Source of the DNA: Hyphomicrobiales bacterium
GTDB lineage: Bacteria; Pseudomonadota; Alphaproteobacteria; Rhizobiales; Rhizobiaceae
Length of the DNA stretch: 64,000 nt
Reading direction: 5' to 3'
Assembly (NCBI GenBank): GCA_900473915.1
Contig: UCNG01000006.1
Span: 1-64,000, forward strand
Position 1 is the stretch's first letter. Every line of letters starts with the position of its first letter. Positions 62,896 to 64,000 of this stretch are shown piece after piece. Position numbers and translations under genes: made by a program. Under the pieces are notes generated by a model. It saw only the letters and a program-made list of their open reading frames with translations, searched no databases and had not been told where the DNA came from.

Positions 62896-63387
62896 TGCTT
62901 ATTCCTTGAATATAAAGCCTTTTCAGCAAAGAAGTAATTTCATGTGACATAATGCGATAAAATATTCAGGATGGGCCGAAAGACTCCATTTTACTGAAAA
63001 CGCTCTAGGTTAACTGCAGGACTTATATCGCCTCTATTTTGAAAATCTGACTACTGTCAATATTGTCACTGTCCTGCTGCGCCAATGCATCCTAGTAATT
63101 TTGCCGACGAGAGGGGAAGCAAACGGGTGAATTCAAAAGGAGCGCTCACTGCCCCAAATGTCATCCTGCAAGCGTTTTTTTGAAGAAGTGCTAGACGGAC
63201 ATAGCAAATTTGCAGGCTAGCGTAGCGGACCCATTGAAACCAAAGGCCAGCGTCTCTGCATCGCGGCAACCGCTATCTTCTGGCTCTGATCAATGAGTCC
63301 CCTTCCAAGGACTCGCTCAAGCCTTTGGTAACAAAAAGCCACGAACGCTCGCGCGTTCGTGGTTATAGTCAGTCCCGGACGCAAAAT
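62896..63387. other. Intergenic region, mostly unassigned
   Basis: 492 bases without a convincing gene. It contains a right-end fragment of the palindromic repeat at 62988-63007 (ATTTTACTGAAAACGCTCTA) and a terminator at 63331-63362. The base composition is more AT-rich than the coding regions, and the only open frames are short without ribosome-binding sites. Confidence 0.5.
63331..63362 (-). terminator. Rho-independent terminator (minus strand)
   Basis: A perfect 10-bp stem, CCACGAACGC with GCGTTCGTGG, a TCGC loop, and on the minus strand a following CTTTTTGTT. It lies 26 bases after the stop of the minus-strand gene ending at 63388. Confidence 0.88.
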
Positions 63388-64000
63388 TTAATCTATCATG
63401 TGTTCTGGGCGATCAGGATCATATGGGGCCTTGCCCCTCAGTCCGCGCACGTCACATATAATATCAGTCTGCGGCGACTTAGCGCTGCCATAATCATTTG
63501 TCGCTATATATGTCAAATGTCCCTTGGCCGTTTGGTACAGATAGAGGAGTCTCTCGGACGGTATTTCGAAGCGCACCCCCCCATTAGCGATGTCTTGATC
63601 AGTAACCCTTTTTGCTTCCACGCTCCCGTCCTGTGGAAATGCCGCCCTCTGAATCGCTGCACCCGAGCCACTAAACCCCCAATTTGCCGTGAAGGTGATC
63701 GATATGAGGTCATTGACCTTCATGTTAATATACTTAGGTACCGTGATCAGCGCTCCGGCCAGAGCAACAGGAGTATTAAGGATCTCGTCAGCAAATATCG
63801 GGTCAGGTAGCGGATCGTCTCCCCCAGGCAGATCTTTTGAACTTTGAACGGCAACGCTTTGCTTTGGCGAGTAGGCCGAGTTTGATAGACCTGGTGCTAC
63901 CTTGCGCGACGCAACGTATTGCGCATCAATTTTACCGCTGCCCGCTCTTTGAAGCACAGTTGCAGGCAAGGTGACAGTGATTTTTTCCTGCTTCGTAACG
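63388..64000 (-). CDS. C-terminal part of a large hypothetical (surface/Ig-like?) protein
   Basis: The frame is open from the right window edge (…EKITVTLPATVLQ) to a stop at 63388, so at least 203 residues of the C-terminal end are visible and the true start lies outside. The sequence is rich in Ser, Asn, Thr and short beta-strand-like stretches (ITVPKYINMKVND, ISITFTANWGFSG, LTYIATNDYGS), like repeats of bacterial surface or Ig-like proteins. I do not recognise a family. A strong terminator follows. Confidence 0.6.
   Translation of the reverse strand, partial: VTKQEKITVTLPATVLQRAGSGKIDAQYVASRKVAPGLSNSAYSPKQSVAVQSSKDLPGGDDPLPDPIFADEILNTPVALAGALITVPKYINMKVNDLISITFTANWGFSGSGAAIQRAAFPQDGSVEAKRVTDQDIANGGVRFEIPSERLLYLYQTAKGHLTYIATNDYGSAKSPQTDIICDVRGLRGKAPYDPDRPEHMID

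Overview
The window looks like a piece of an accessory-rich chromosome (probably chromosome II) of a Brucella/Ochrobactrum-type alphaproteobacterium. The reasons are a bioBFDAZ operon with two perfect BioR-type boxes, many Rhizobiales-style sugar ABC transporters, about 100-bp intergenic palindromic repeats resembling those described in Brucella, and even, fairly high GC coding. Gene density is high and most genes lie in tight operons with ATGA-type overlaps. I see no tRNA, rRNA or CRISPR array.

Layout. (1) 81-9035 (+): right part of a deoxyribose/pentose operon: ABC ATPase, two permeases, a DUF4432 mutarotase-like protein, a ribokinase-family kinase, DeoC aldolase and a double-domain aldehyde dehydrogenase; the binding protein is presumably left of the window. 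(2) 9076-9612 (-): lipocalin. (3) 9753-13530 (+): Fbp/Phn-type ABC importer of unproven substrate, then a small cupin and an AraC regulator. (4) 15080-21417: siderophore uptake: TonB receptor (-), divergent binding protein, two FecCD permeases and an ATPase (+). (5) 21549-26651 (+): biotin operon bioB-F-D-A-Z behind BioR boxes. (6) 27008-33921: ribitol module: D-ribulokinase, ribitol dehydrogenase, FrcBCA/XylFGH-like transporter (-), and a divergent LacI regulator with a 26-bp palindrome between. (7) 33950-40806: two histidine kinase/response regulator pairs flanking a PAP2 phosphatase, a VirK/YbjX (DUF535) protein and a phospholipid-methyltransferase-like protein, which suggests envelope-lipid remodelling.

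(8) 40885-59457 is the most unusual part: an apparently coordinated sugar/polyol regulon of 15 genes. It holds a class II aldolase/short-chain dehydrogenase fusion, a SorC regulator, a PfkB kinase, two complete ABC importers transcribed divergently from 49955-50250, a second SDR, DhaK, DhaL, a protein fusing a complete SorC regulator to a complete DhaK kinase subunit, and a second DhaL. A 12-bp palindrome TGACATTWGTC(A/G) occurs in both divergent promoter regions, linking the halves. The inferred route is uptake, oxidation of a polyol to a ketose, phosphorylation by a split ATP-type Dha kinase or PfkB, then aldol cleavage with oxidation of the aldehyde product. The substrate is not identifiable from sequence.

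(9) 59455-64000 is a rearranged, repeat-rich end: fragments of the palindromic repeat, an IS-end-like sequence, a nearly identical ~150-bp direct repeat flanking a secreted two-domain halovibrin-like protein, a one-domain paralogue, and the C-terminal end of a protein that runs off the window.
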